Of a stretch of 64,000 nt of DNA, positions 24,685 to 35,526 are shown piece by piece. This stretch comes from Rhyacophila brunnea. Its lineage: Eukaryota; Arthropoda; Insecta; Trichoptera; Rhyacophilidae. The stretch's first letter is position 1. Each line of letters begins with the position of its first letter. A program made the position numbers and the translations under genes. The stretch lies in assembly GCA_022495005.1 (NCBI GenBank), contig JAGYXB010000456.1:682001-746000 (forward strand), given 5' to 3'. The notes beneath the pieces are model-generated. The model saw nothing but the letters and a program-made list of their open reading frames with translations. It was not told the origin of the DNA and did not search any database.

Positions 24685-24950
24685 TGTTGTTTTTATTTAA
24701 TAAAATGCATTTTTTACATATAGTACTTATTTCACTTTAATTAATATATTAGGACCGGTTTCGTCCGCCTCAGTGGAACATTTTCAACTGAATTCAGTTG
24801 AAAATGTCCCACTGAGGCGGACGAAACCGGTCCTAATATATTAATTAAAGTGGAATAAGTACTATAAAAAAAATTGCGTTTTATTAAATAAAAACAACAA
24901 TACAATGCAGTTCCACCATGAATTGACAGTTAACAAAATAAAAGAAATTA
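24685..24950 (+). mobile_element. Asymmetric palindromic element with 9-bp TSD, copy 2
   Basis: Two 108-bp arms (24685-24792 and 24793-24900) meet at a perfect palindromic centre TTTTCAACTGAATTCAGTTG with no loop. A 50-bp one-sided tail (24901-24950) follows. The flanks GAATTTTCT (24676-24684 and 24951-24959) are an exact 9-bp duplication. Orientation is opposite to copy 1 as judged by the tail. Non-coding. Confidence 0.88.
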
Positions 24951-24959
24951 GAATTTTCT

Positions 24960-25729
24960 CGTAAATAGTGAAAAATTTGGTGTGAAGTACTTGTTAAATT
25001 TGGCCGCAACAAAGGCCATTTTGGTCCGCATGCGGCCCACAGACCGCGGTTGATGTATCACTCCACTAGAGTATATTTTTAATTCATTATGTAGATACAA
25101 TTGAATATCAACGTTTCTTAAGATCCTCATTGTTAGCACATAATGTAGAAAGGAATGTCATACAGTATTTCAATAATTATATATTATAATATATTACCAT
25201 AAACAATAATCAATATGCTTCTATTTCTACTAGTAATGGGTGTGTAGAAAAACACTATAAATCGTGTATGATTAATTTCACGACCTCTTTTGCGAAACCT
25301 TGCGTACTATAACATATTTCATTTTCAATCATTATTCAATATCTAATCCTGGATGATTGATTATGCAAAGCTCGCCGTATTTAACATTTCATTGAGGAAG
25401 TAAAAAAAAAAACAAAACTCTTTTAAAAGTTGCAGCTTTTTTGCTGAGCTTTTGTGATAAATTTTCCATTTATCAAATAAAAAGACGATGCGTCCATCAA
25501 TCATGTCAGGAGGGGTAATTTCTAAATCGATATCTTATTTACAGCTTTTTTATCTTGTTTTGCTAAAATGTATAAGCAAGTTTTTTTCACATCGAGCTTC
25601 CGGGAATGTCAAAATGAGAGACGGGTCTAGACAGGTAAATAAATATATTTTCTTTACAGGTGATATTTATTGATGCTATCCATGGTAATTTTAGACCGAT
25701 ATTTCTCCTCCTTTTATATAAAATACATA
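24960..25729. other. Non-coding stretch
   Basis: AT-rich; no gene or repeat recognised. Confidence 0.4.
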
Positions 25730-26225
25730 TCACTGATATCTTCTTGATTCAATGTCTTCATTCTCTTGAAGCTCGTATGTCATTTCTGCCCTTAAAGCAT
25801 TTTTCCCTGCTCTCACGTGGTATAGTTTCCAATCCCGATATTCTGGATAAATTTGAATTTTTATGCACCCATCAATTACATGCGTGATCGCGCAGCCATG
25901 ACCTATTTTGGGTGAAAGCTGTTTCCTTATATCAGGCTCACCATGCATCAATAGCGAGGAAAGTGCGGCTGATCAATGCATTCCCTAGAGATGTAGACAT
26001 TTAGCGATGCATTATGTATTCTAGTTTTAAAATTCTACTTTATTGTTTTTTTTTTAGTTCATTTCTATAAAATTATTGTTTGCTTTTTTTTCTCTACCTT
26101 GTTTTTCTCTAGTTGATTTACTTGTACCTTTTATTCTAAATGGCATGTTGTGAACATCTTGAATTAATAATATGTTATGTACTCACTGTGTCTTTTTTTA
26201 AATAAATATTTTTTATTGTATTATG
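25730..26225 (+). pseudogene. Jockey/CR1-type LINE 3' end with 3' UTR
   Basis: The plus frame gives HSLEARMSFLPLKHFSLL, then SNPDILDKFEF, and later VRLINAFPRDVDI. This is the order seen at the C-terminus of Jockey/CR1-type LINE proteins. The rest to 26225 resembles a LINE 3' UTR also present at 39195-39385 (GTTGTGAAC.TCTT.AATT), ending in AAATAAATATTTTTTATT. Several stops; dead. Confidence 0.65.
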
Positions 26226-26249
26226 TTGTGAATACAAAATAATTTTAAA

Positions 26250-26445
26250 AAAATGGTACTGTTCGGTTATACGGAATACAGCGGAAAACACATTTTGAAA
26301 ATAGCGGATAAACTGGATTATTTGTTAGTTTAACCTAACTAAACTTGACCTAACCTAACCTAACCCAACCTAACCTAACCTAAACTAACCCAAACTAACA
26401 AATAATCCAGTATATCGGGTATTTTTTATCGGGTACAAAAAAATA
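26250..26445. repeat. CCTAA-array flanked by inverted repeats
   Basis: Positions 26333-26390 are a degenerate CCTAA array (telomere-like). It is bracketed by ACTGGATTATTTGTTAG (26315-26331) and its inverse CTAACAAATAATCCAGT (26395-26411). The same bracketing sequence precedes the GGTTA runs at 19729-19757 and 54650-54670, so this is probably a relic of the CCGG element family and not an old chromosome end. Confidence 0.6.
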
Positions 26446-26514
26446 CTTCCTTGAGGGAGAGTATAATATAATAATGATAGTAATGACCTTTTCTACTAAT
26501 AAGATCACAATATT

Positions 26515-26735
26515 ATAAGCCTCCACTTTGTGGAGGCTATGTAAATATTAACAGAATTTTGTTTTTACGAGAAATGAACGTAAGATACTTACTCAACCAA
26601 TTAGTTCCATACTCTGACTCCAAAAACAATATGTGTAATTTTCCAAACCAAACCTAACCTAACCTGTATTAACCTGCATGTATGGAATCATAAGCCAACG
26701 CATTAGTCACTCGGCCATCGTGAGCATCAAATTTA
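26515..26735 (-). repeat. tRNA-derived SINE (family S1), antisense, with inserted CCTAA run
   Basis: Matches the SINE at 38815-39050 (TTTTTACGAGAAATG, CCATACTCTGACTC, AAAACAATATGTGTA). The tRNA-like head is at the right end (CTCGGCCATCGTGAGC). The middle part is replaced by AACCTAACCTAACCTG. Confidence 0.65.
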
Positions 26736-27003
26736 GCGAGTTGCGAATCAAATAATAATGTCATCTAGGTACCTTAATTTATCATAAAGCAGATTTTGAA
26801 ACAATGCATATTAATCATAGAAGAATCGATAGCTTCAAGGTAAGAGCACTCACCCGGAAAGTGAATGATTCCTTAGTCTATTTTTTTCTAATAGGTATGT
26901 GTCTGAGATATTTCAAAATTATGCATTTTCTATATCCAGGATTTTAACCCTTTATCTATGTATTAATCACAAATGTATATTATCGGTACAATTTAAAAAT
27001 TAT

Positions 27004-27195
27004 GTCATCATTATCAGTCAGGGTCGATGCACTGCTGGATGAAGGTCTTCCCTAGCTATTTCCACTATTCTCGTCACCTAGTTCTTTACTGCCACGTACA
27101 TTCGCTGAGCTACATGTCCAGCCTATTGCTATTTTATCTGATTATTGACCTCTAGCAATCACATCGCGTAATCTTGTCTGTTTCTTTAATAATCA
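27004..27195 (-). pseudogene. RTE-type LINE 3' terminus, antisense
   Basis: The 3' end GGTCGATGCACTGCTGGATG with an adjoining TCATCATTATCA tail matches the RTE copies at 35530 and 39870. Only about 190 bp remain. Confidence 0.75.
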
Positions 27196-27780
27196 TGTAA
27201 AAAACGTTAAATTAATCTATTTTGGTGTTTGGTGGCATGAAAGAAAAACCTAAATTCCAAATTGAGTATATAAATCAGCGAACTCAAAAATAATGGGAAC
27301 TGTAGTACCTAACTACCTAACGGGTAAGAAGAGGCAGGCAACCGATCTGGAGTAAGGAATAATACGGGATAAATTTAAACACGTATTAAGAATACGTCAT
27401 TCGTCGAATACTGACAACTGCTCTCGGTTTATGCATTGGCGCTCATTTAATATTGGTGTATTACACACACTGTTACACGTCTATAATGCGTGGTTCACTT
27501 TCCTAGGACACTCACACATTCAAAACCCTGCGTCAAACTTTACTGTAGTAGTATATAGCCTATCGGAATTTTATTTATTATCTGTTCTGTGATATAAATT
27601 AAATTTATAATAAAAATTATTAATCGAGAAGCTATGTTATAATTATTTTGATTGTAATATACACATTGATATGACATGAAGAGTCATACAATTTGTTTTG
27701 AATTATTTATATTTCTACATTCTAATATAATTGAATGGCTCCTCAAATAGTTTGCTACCCTGATACTGTATTATATTTTA
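27196..27780. other. Non-coding stretch
   Basis: Nothing recognised. Positions 27772-27780 are the left TSD of the next element. Confidence 0.4.
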
Positions 27781-28634
27781 GGTTACCGGACAAAACAGAA
27801 CAGCCAAGGGAAAAATGAAACTTTAATTTTTGTAGAATCTATTTAGGTTAGGTCATTATTTCGTTGTACCTAGTATTACACTCCCAAATGGTCCCCATTT
27901 GGGGATGTTTCTGTGGACCTGGAGAAGTCCGAATCGGTATCAAGCCGACAAATAGTAAGGGTTGATCACGAAAATAAATAATCATAAAGCCGGCAATGCT
28001 GTAAATCGCGGCCGTTTAAAAAATATCTGCAACGTCGCCATTGTAGACCGCTTTCAGCGGAAGAGATGGCTGAAAGCGCTGTCGAAAACAGCGCTTCTCG
28101 CTGAGAGCGAAATACAAAATGGCGGACAGAACGCTGCAGACTTCCAAACAGTAAACATTATTAACTCTCGCTACGCATAAATGAAATTATAAAAATGTAA
28201 CCATTAGTAGATATTAACTTAAATAAATCTCGTCGTTTCTGACCACAATTCCGGTGTGTTATTTGTCCATCACCAAGTCCCGAACCCAGACGAAAAACCT
28301 TAAAAAAATAAAAGTGACAGCATCTTTTCACTTTCGAAAATGGAGGGAGATGACACTAGTCACCCAATCGTTTTGAACATATTATATTGATTAAGATGAG
28401 ATTTCCTAAGCTTGCCGGCAAAGTCCCGTTTATTTGAGGCTTTATAGCGATTAGGAATGCAGAAATTAGGTATACAATTTGATTTATTATGGCGTATTGA
28501 AAATCTGTGCTATTAAAAATCTATAAACAAAATGGAGATAGGACAATTTCAATATTAAATTTATATTTTTCCTGAAAGTCATCGTCATATTTATCGTTGT
28601 TCTGTTTTGTCACTGTTCTGTTTAGTCATGGAAC
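27781..28634 (+). mobile_element. TIR element, GGTTACC family, 9-bp TSD, interrupted
   Basis: It begins GGTTACCGGACAAAACAG and ends TTTAGTCATGGAAC, with inverted ACAAAACAGAACAG blocks inside. An exact 9-bp duplication TATATTTTA flanks it (27772-27780 and 28635-28643). The sibling at 49542-50023 is uninterrupted and shows that 27877-28359 is a later insertion. No coding sequence. Confidence 0.8.
27877..28359 (+). mobile_element. Solo-LTR-like insertion with stacked hairpins
   Basis: The insert runs from TATTACACTCCC to GGGAGATGACA, loosely inverted ends like those of LTRs, and CTAG lies at both borders (possible 4-bp TSD). It has an AATAAA at 28223-28228. Two overlapping perfect hairpins occur at 28049-28078 and 28075-28095. 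No protein frame. An LTR-retroelement origin is inferred; an unknown DNA element is the alternative. Confidence 0.5.
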
Positions 28635-28643
28635 TATATTTTA

Positions 28644-29247
28644 TAACGAATGATTGTCCCACATTACTTCTTTTCGGTCGATTTTACGCTACAAAAACTA
28701 AAAAGGTTTTACTTCAAGAAATAATGCGGGAGTCATAAACAGCACCAACTTGGAGAAACGCTGAGGTCTGCGATGAATATGAAACGACGGTTTTATTGAG
28801 GAGCATTTTATGTTTTTATTTAGATATATACGTCGGTTAGAGTTTATCAAAGTGGCTAGATGAAAACCTATTGCATTTTTATTTGACTCGTGGCAAATAT
28901 ACTTCTCCTATATTAGGTAAATATATTTTATGACATTCCATCTGATATATGAGCATAATCATAATATTGAATATGCTCCCTGTCAAAGATATATATGATA
29001 TTGATATGCATAATATGTTACTACACTTCTCCATATTTAGACAGCGACGTACGTAGGTTTTGTTCGAGTAATAATTGCATTTATCTAAATTAAAACTCGG
29101 CAATTGATTAAAAGTATTACTATCGGTTGATACTTGATGAAATTTGAATTGAAATTCTAATAAAGTAATTTAAATTTTGTAAAATTCTATTTAAATATTT
29201 TTTAGCAACTCAGATGTCTCCTTTCGGCATTTTCGAGTAGGTACTAT
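28644..29247. other. Non-coding stretch
   Basis: AT-rich; no feature recognised. Confidence 0.4.
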
Positions 29248-29763
29248 TAGAGTTGGGTTACGGGAAATCTCGAGAAATTTTTGGGATTTTCCATCCCGAA
29301 TCTCGAGAATGGAAATTTTTAACATTTCGGAAAATCCCGGATCTCGACAATCTTTTCTCGGGATTCGGGATTTCTTTATTATCAAATATTAATTGAAAAA
29401 ACGATTTTCTATATGGAAAAAGTGGACAGAAAACACAAAATTCAAGGACTGATCGGGGCATTTAACACAATAAAGCCAACGTCAAATCAAAATGAGCGCA
29501 ACTTTTGCAACATCAGGGAATTTTGTGTCTCAAAAGCGTACGCGATTGTCAGACGCACCGATTGACAGTCCATGTTTTTTGAAATCCTATTTTAATAAGT
29601 AATGTTTTAAATTATTTTTGTTGTCCTATTTCTATTTTGTTTGTCTTCTTACATATCGAGAATTCTTTTCTGGAAATCCCGAATCTCGAGAATTCAAAAT
29701 TTTATCATTTCGGGAAATCCCGAATCTCGAGATTAAGATTTTCTCGGGAAATACTCAACTCTA
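29248..29763. mobile_element. hAT-like element with TCTCGAGA terminal blocks
   Basis: It starts TAGAGTTGGGTTACGGGAAA; the right end inverted reads TAGAGTTGAGTATTTCCCG. Repeated CCCGAATCTCGAGA blocks lie in both subterminal regions. The decamer TAGGTACTAT occurs on both sides (29238-29247 and 29766-29775), though two extra G separate it from the right end. Non-autonomous. Confidence 0.7.
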
Positions 29764-29904
29764 GGTAGGTACTATGCTTATTAATTTACTTATGGCTTGC
29801 TTACTAAACTAAAAAATTTAAAACACTTCAGACATTATATTTTCTGGTATCAAAATTGGTCAAATCCATAGTGTATGCCGTATGAATCTTTAGTTTGGCA
29901 TCTA

Positions 29905-30230
29905 CAAAAATGACAAGTATCGCAACGTGGCATGGAAGGTGCATGTTAGGCATAACGCGTAAAGATCATAAGATAAATATATCGATAAGAAAGCAAACAA
30001 CATTACGCAATGTGATAGAGGTCGCTAAGCAGATGAAATGGCAATGGGCTGGACAAATAATGCCGTTATACAGTGGGCACTAAACGCCCACAGAGATGCC
30101 CTAGTACTAAAAGTACTAAAAGTTCTGTAAATTTACGTGACAGCAAAGAACGAGGGACCGACACGAGTGGATGGAGCTAGGGGAGGCCTTCATCCAGCAG
30201 TGGATCGACCTCGGCTGATGAAGATGATGA
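29905..30230 (+). pseudogene. RTE-type LINE 3' fragment
   Basis: The frame gives GMLGITRKDH-like and MKWQWAG segments, then CATCCAGCAGTGGATCGACC (the QQWID end) and a GATGAAGATGATGA tail. It is the sense version of the minus-strand RTE tails. Internal deletions and stops are present. Confidence 0.8.
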
Positions 30231-30289
30231 GTTAATTATTATAAAAGATCATGAAATATATATTATTTAACTTCCCAGCATAATTATCA

Positions 30290-30485
30290 TGAATACTCTA
30301 CCATACTGGATACTTATCTTGTGTCCCCTATTCTTGAATACATGTATAAAATATTGGTCTCTCTATTATAAAGTTCTCATCCATTTATTGAAAGATTTCA
30401 ACGTAAATTTCTATGTACTATTAACTTTAAAATTGGTATTCCAGCTGAATTTATTGTCTATATTAATTTATTAGATATAACTCTA
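30290..30485 (+). pseudogene. Jockey/CR1-type LINE RT thumb fragment
   Basis: The frame DTYLVSPILEY, then, after a stop, FIERFQRKFLCTINFKIGIP corresponds to the LVR..LEY.S..W and ..I..VQ.KFLR.I.FK.G.P blocks of these LINE proteins. Confidence 0.6.
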
Positions 30486-30604
30486 ATCGTTGCATATTAA
30501 AAGCAATGCGGCAAATATCTGACCGTTTGATTATGTTTTAAACCGTAAATTCAAATTCAAATCAAGCACAGAAATAAATATTTTTTGTCTATATCTACTC
30601 AACT

Positions 30605-30858
30605 TTGTCTCACTTAGTTTCAGTCTCACACGTGAAAGTAAGGCGACTTCGTTGGGCAGGCAATGTCTCAAGGATGGAAGACACCCAACCACCAAAGAGG
30701 CTTCTCTTCAACAGACCAGAAGGGAAAAGGAGGGTCGGGAGACCTAGACTGCGGTGGCTGGACTGTATAAAAAGATACACAGCATCCCTGAAACTGAAGC
30801 GGTGGAAGGAACTTGTGGCAAACAGAGAGGAGTAGAGACGTTTCCTGGAGGCGGCCAA
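30605..30858 (+). pseudogene. LINE protein C-terminus, split by nested insertion
   Basis: The frame contains VRRLRWAGNVSRMED, PPKRLLFNRPEGKRR, GRPRLRWLD and RWKELVANREE, the C-terminal end of many insect LINE endonuclease-RT proteins. A stop TAG (30833-30835) falls near the natural end, but RRFLEAA continues. The 3' tail resumes at 31464-31495 (AACCCACATTAGGTTGTAGT) beyond the inserted element. Confidence 0.75.
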
Positions 30859-31454
30859 CGTATCCGGAAATTTGTATTCGTGCGCCGCAAAACACGCCGC
30901 CGAAACATGAGTTCGTATAACATTTAATCAAATGACGAGTCCTTCATTGAACATTTGACCGTGGAGTATATTTGTACGTATGATACAACATGTGGCGAAT
31001 TTTATGAGATGTCTTTACTAGGTTAGGTTAGGTTAGGGTTAATCTAATTGGAACAGTCATCATCATCATCAGGGGCGCGACAACCCGGTGTGGGTCCTGG
31101 CCTCCTCCAACAGCTCCCTCCACCTGTCCCTATCCAGGTGGCCGCTTTCCAATTTGGTACCCCCAGAATACGGCAGTTACTGGCAGTTACTCTCTTTGCC
31201 GGTTCATTGTCATTCATACGGTGCACATGACCTAGCCATCGCAGTCTCCCAATCTTTATCTCCAATAATTGGAACAGTACTATTTGCAAACTATCGGCGC
31301 ATTTTGTAAAATACGTACAAATGTATTCCACGGTGAAATATTCAACGAAGAACTCGTCATTTGATAAAATGTTATACGAACTCATGTTTCACGTACTGCG
31401 GCGCACGAATAAGTGTCCCACGATGAACTGCATACGTGCAACTTACATGTAACT
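30859..31454 (+). mobile_element. CCGG-family TIR element, copy 3, exact 9-bp TSD
   Basis: It begins CGTATCCGGAAATTTGTA and ends ACTTACATGTAACT. It is flanked by GGCGGCCAA on both sides (30850-30858 and 31455-31463). It carries AGGTTAGGTTAGGTTAGGG at 31019-31037. It sits inside a LINE tail and is itself split by a second LINE (31057-31265). Confidence 0.88.
31057..31265 (-). mobile_element. 5'-truncated LINE insertion with 12-bp TSD
   Basis: Minus strand: GRLRWLGHVHRMNDNEPAKR, then in another frame RDRWRELLEEARTHTGLSRP, a stop and a TGATGATGATGATGA tail. Exact 12-bp duplications TAATTGGAACAG lie at 31045-31056 and 31266-31277. A textbook target-primed insertion, 209 bp long. Confidence 0.9.
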
Positions 31455-31495
31455 GGCGGCCAAAACCCACATTAGGTTGTAGTGCCGATGACGAT

Positions 31496-32227
31496 GATCT
31501 ACTCAGCTTCTCTTCGTAATGAACATACACAATTTAAAAACACCTCATATAATATATACCTACCAACTAGATTTTTTTTAAATACCACGTTTGACAACCC
31601 TTAACCTTAGCGACAGCTAAGGGAGCCGGCCAAAGATCCTTAAAGTCCCTAAAACATACCACATTTTCTCCCATAATGAGCAATAGCAGACAACTCGTAT
31701 GTCATTAAACATATCTATTAGTTTTTTTAATACTCACACTAGCTTATTATATTAAGGCACACCCTTCGTCCACAGTATCTATACACGACATAGGTATATT
31801 TGTATAATATAATCACAAAAACTAAAAATCGCCTGTGTCTGGTTAATAATTCTATACTTATCTTATGAATAATGTAAATTTTTTACCATATTTTAAATTA
31901 GTATGTAAACAGTAAAAAAGTGATTAAAGCTGCTCCAAGTTAGTTGTATATTTAGTTATTTTATTCAATATGAAATCTCCAATTTTTTCAGTTTTACGAA
32001 AATAATGTCTCGTGATTTCTTTTCTTCTGAACGTAGGTTGGTATATTATATATAAATATAAATTCATTTTAGAACAGGTTTTAATATTATGATTTGATTG
32101 ACTTCTTTTCTTCATGTTGCAACCATCTATTACTGGGTATGAGTAAATTCCATTTCCCTCCAATGCATCTAGTCTTATGCCTTTTGCATTCAACTACGTC
32201 ATAATATGGCTTTTCTAATGTCATCAA
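31496..32227. other. Non-coding stretch
   Basis: No gene seen. Positions 32220-32227 (GTCATCAA) are the left TSD of the following hAT element. Confidence 0.4.
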
Positions 32228-33068
32228 TAGGGCCCGGATTTATATGCTAGTGCATGTATTGTTAGGGCGTACACAGCTATGAGAGTTGCACATACATCTG
32301 TTTTGAAAGACACAAATAAAATAAAATTTCATTATGCATATCAATGCATATTTGAGACGTTAGAGCATATTTGAGACATTAGTGCATATTTCATAAATAA
32401 ATGCATATTTTAGAGCTTTTGAATTTATAATTTTATTTTTTTTTAAATTATTTTATCGAAATATAACCAAGTTAGGAAGGTAGATAGTTTAGATGCGCTT
32501 GCATTTTAATGCCATCTCCGAGCTGTGGATTTATCAGAAAAAGTGAAGTCAACTCGGGCACTTTTAATTAAAGTTTGCCCAATCACCTCTGGGGGACGTT
32601 GAGAGGTCGTTTTTCGCATATTAAAAAAATACTGACAGATACCTATGCAGAAAAATTTAATGCCTGAAAAAATATTGTAATTTTTTTTCACGAAAAAAAC
32701 AGAAAATAGTACGTATTTAAGAGTAGTGTGTCGTTTTGGTTTTTTAAGTTATGTTTGGTTTATATTGCATTTATTATTCAATTATTTTTACTTGTGAAAA
32801 ACTATTTGAAAATTGTAATTGATTAACTTTATATTCATTGATTGTGTTTTTTTGTTCTGCTATCGTATTATGTTGAAAAATTATTAACTAGTTATTCGAT
32901 TTTTTGTCAGTAATATTGGGTAAAGTGGGTATTTACAATTTTTCCCACAAAAAATTCCAATGTTTAACTGCATATTTCTTTGGTTTTAGTGCATATTATA
33001 TTGTTATTTTAAGTGCATACGTGCATGCATATAATCATGTTTTTTCTTGCATATAAATCCGCTCCCTA
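32228..33068. mobile_element. hAT element with TAGGG ends and exact 8-bp TSD
   Basis: The left end is TAGGGCCCGGATTTATATGC; the right end inverted is TAGGGAGCGGATTTATATGC. GTCATCAA flanks both sides (32220-32227 and 33069-33076). The subterminal zones repeat TGCATATTT-like motifs (32336-32410 and 32970-33050), probable transposase-binding sites. At 841 bp it has no complete transposase. Confidence 0.92.
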
Positions 33069-33076
33069 GTCATCAA

Positions 33077-34708
33077 TCTACCTAATGAGAGGTTTTCTAA
33101 TAATTCGATGTAGTATTCGAAACCCCTATTTAGCACATTTCTCCCCTACTAATCATCATTCACAATTGACAATAAATTCTAATATTAATACTGTCGACCG
33201 AAGGTACTTGATAGAATTTGAATTTAAATTCTAATGAAAACTTAGCTCTCCTAACAGCCCATTGCTATATCCTATATAATATGATGGTTTACATGGTCAA
33301 TGGTATTGATATACAACCTTTATAATTATATATATGAAGATGTATGGAGGTGGATGTAGATATGTATATAAATATATATATTAGGTGGGTTTATTTGTGG
33401 ATTTGTTTTATTTAAAAAATAAAAATAAAAAAGTAGGCATTATTGCATATATATATTATGTATCTCATTAATTAACTCCATTAGTTACCATTGATCCCAG
33501 AATGGACGATTTTACACTTCTTGAGTGTAGTATTTTTATTGTTTATAAATAATAATGATCTATTATAAGGTTTTGGCGATTTTTATACGCTTATCGAGTG
33601 TATTATTATTGATAAGATAAGAATTTTTTTACAAACACTTTAACTATTCATAATTTTTGTTTTTTATATATTTTTATTGTGACCCTTGACTTAATAGGTA
33701 GGTGATAAGTTTTTACCTACTTTATTGTATTGATTTGTTATATTAGTTAGAATTTATAGTATTAGTATTCGGTGTCAATGTTTATTTGCCTTTTGGTCAG
33801 TTTACACAGTGCCTGAAGACACCGAAAGGCGAAATCCGAGTCACAAAAAAACGAAATATTATATTAATATTAATATAACAAAACTATTTACAATACAAAA
33901 CAAATATAGCTATATTTTTTATATCTCTCTGAAACCCATAGATTTTTAAATTATTTATATAAGTGTATATTTTTAAAAGTATATTAGCATTTATTTAGTA
34001 TGCATGCAAAATTTTTCAAACAGTGTATGCTTTGAGGTCGACCACTCGAGTTTTTTTTAACTCATGGAAGCTTTCGCGCAGTCGGTATTATCGCATCCTG
34101 TTTGTTCGCTATCTGATCCTGCACTATACAAATAACGGAAGCTCTGTAAACTTTGGCTTGCAAACATTAAAGTCCACTATATTATATAGGGCAAGTAAGC
34201 AATTAGTAAACTAAATCGAGTATCCAGTACTAAGGTTAAAGAAAAATATGTTTTCCACACGTATAACGTATTGATTTTTATTATATTTCTAAGTAATAAT
34301 ATTTAATAATTGAGAAACTACGAAGTATGTTGATATCTACTCAACTTTATTAATTAAATATTATGAACTATATTTTTAAGTAATTATATAAGAATTCTAT
34401 AAGGAAATTACATATTTACTAATGCATTGTAAAATTATTCGACTAATTAACATTAAAACTTTCAAAGTTTCCAACCTAGTAGGCAAACAACAAAGCAATA
34501 TTATTCTAACTAGCAATAAATAACATCGATCAAAGCTGTGAATTCCATTTTATCCTAAACAATGGGTTAAAATGTTGTGCTTTAACCTTTTTCCTACCCT
34601 TCCGACATGTGTTTCCCTTTTCCATCGTGTAGTTGAGTTCAGTTATAACCAACAATACAATTATTATATTATACGGTTTTTTTTTAACTTTTTTATAGTT
34701 ATAATATA
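33077..34708. other. Non-coding stretch with a hammerhead-like string
   Basis: AT-rich, with TATA-type simple repeats near 33355-33385. At 33811-33841 CCTGAAGACACCGAAAGGCG followed by AAATCCGAGTC resembles the 3' ends of some Penelope-like elements. No protein frame accompanies it. Nothing else recognised. Confidence 0.3.
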
Positions 34709-35055
34709 CTAGCAGTATCACCCGGCGCTGCCCAGGAGTGGAATGGTTTAATAATTTAAAATAAAAATTTAATACGTAGAGTGCAAAGAATTGAATTTAA
34801 AAAAGTAAAAAAATACAATATTGGAGATTTTTATTTTTAACATACTTAATATAGTATATTTTGTATATGTATTGCATTTGAATATCTTAAATAGTAGTAC
34901 ATATGTTAAGGCTTTTCTAAATAATATAAATATCTAATCCATCATTCCAGGGCTTTTCGATATACAATATGTGTGGCTTTTCCATTTGGTGCCAAAATAT
35001 ATAGATTTTTACTACTCCCCACTCTTGATGCCGCTACATACAATTGTCCGTGAAT
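34709..35055 (-). mobile_element. Helitron 3' end with helicase C-terminus
   Basis: Minus strand: at 35052-34950 the frame FIHGQLYVAASRVG, then KNLYILAPNGKATHI, is the last part of the Pif1-type helicase of Helitron Rep/Hel proteins, including motif VI (YVAASRV). A stop follows soon after. About 250 bp downstream the sequence ends GGGCAGCGCCGGGTGATACT, then GCTAG before T: a CTAG terminus preceded by an imperfect hairpin, as in Helitrons. Upstream of 35055 the helicase match is lost, so this is a truncated rolling-circle element. Confidence 0.8.
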
Positions 35056-35526
35056 GAATCATTCCGATCTAATGTGGCAGCACTGCGTCGCCCGCGCCGC
35101 GCCGGCTCGGTTGACTCCCTGCCGATAAGCGATTCTAATAGCACAACTATTTGCATCTAACTTTGCCATTTGACCTCCGATCGAGCTGAAATAAACTCCA
35201 ATATTTTTAAAATGTAAACATAGCTACATTTTTAATAAAAATTGGTGTTGCAACATTAACTTCCGCGTTTCAAGGCTTTTTTCCGCAAAAACCGTAAAAC
35301 TGTCCAATGAGTGCAACGGGTTAAATCTGAAATTCGAAACCCCCACCATGCACTCCGGCTCATTGGCTTCCATCTACTGTCCAAATGTTGTCGAAATCCG
35401 ACTGCGCGTGTGGATTTGTATAAAGAAAAGCCGACACGACGGTACAAACATCAAAATATATTTTCGAAATTATAGTAGGTATAGATTTATAGTTATGATA
35501 GATGGGGGATAATGAAATGTTTAATA
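35056..35526. other. Unassigned stretch, partly GC-rich
   Basis: Positions 35085-35120 are a GC-rich run (CGTCGCCCGCGCCGCGCCGG). A 63-codon minus frame at 35256-35447 shows no domain. It may belong to the body of the Helitron, without proof. Confidence 0.35.

Noticed and set aside
25730..25951. 73-codon minus frame
   Set aside because: The plus strand of the same DNA encodes recognisable LINE C-terminal blocks.
26333..26390. Ancient telomere or chromosome-fusion site
   Set aside because: The array is short and degenerate, bracketed by inverted repeats, and the same context occurs in mobile elements at 19741 and 54664.
30610..30931. Two minus-strand frames of 82-87 codons
   Set aside because: Antisense to the LINE C-terminus on the plus strand.
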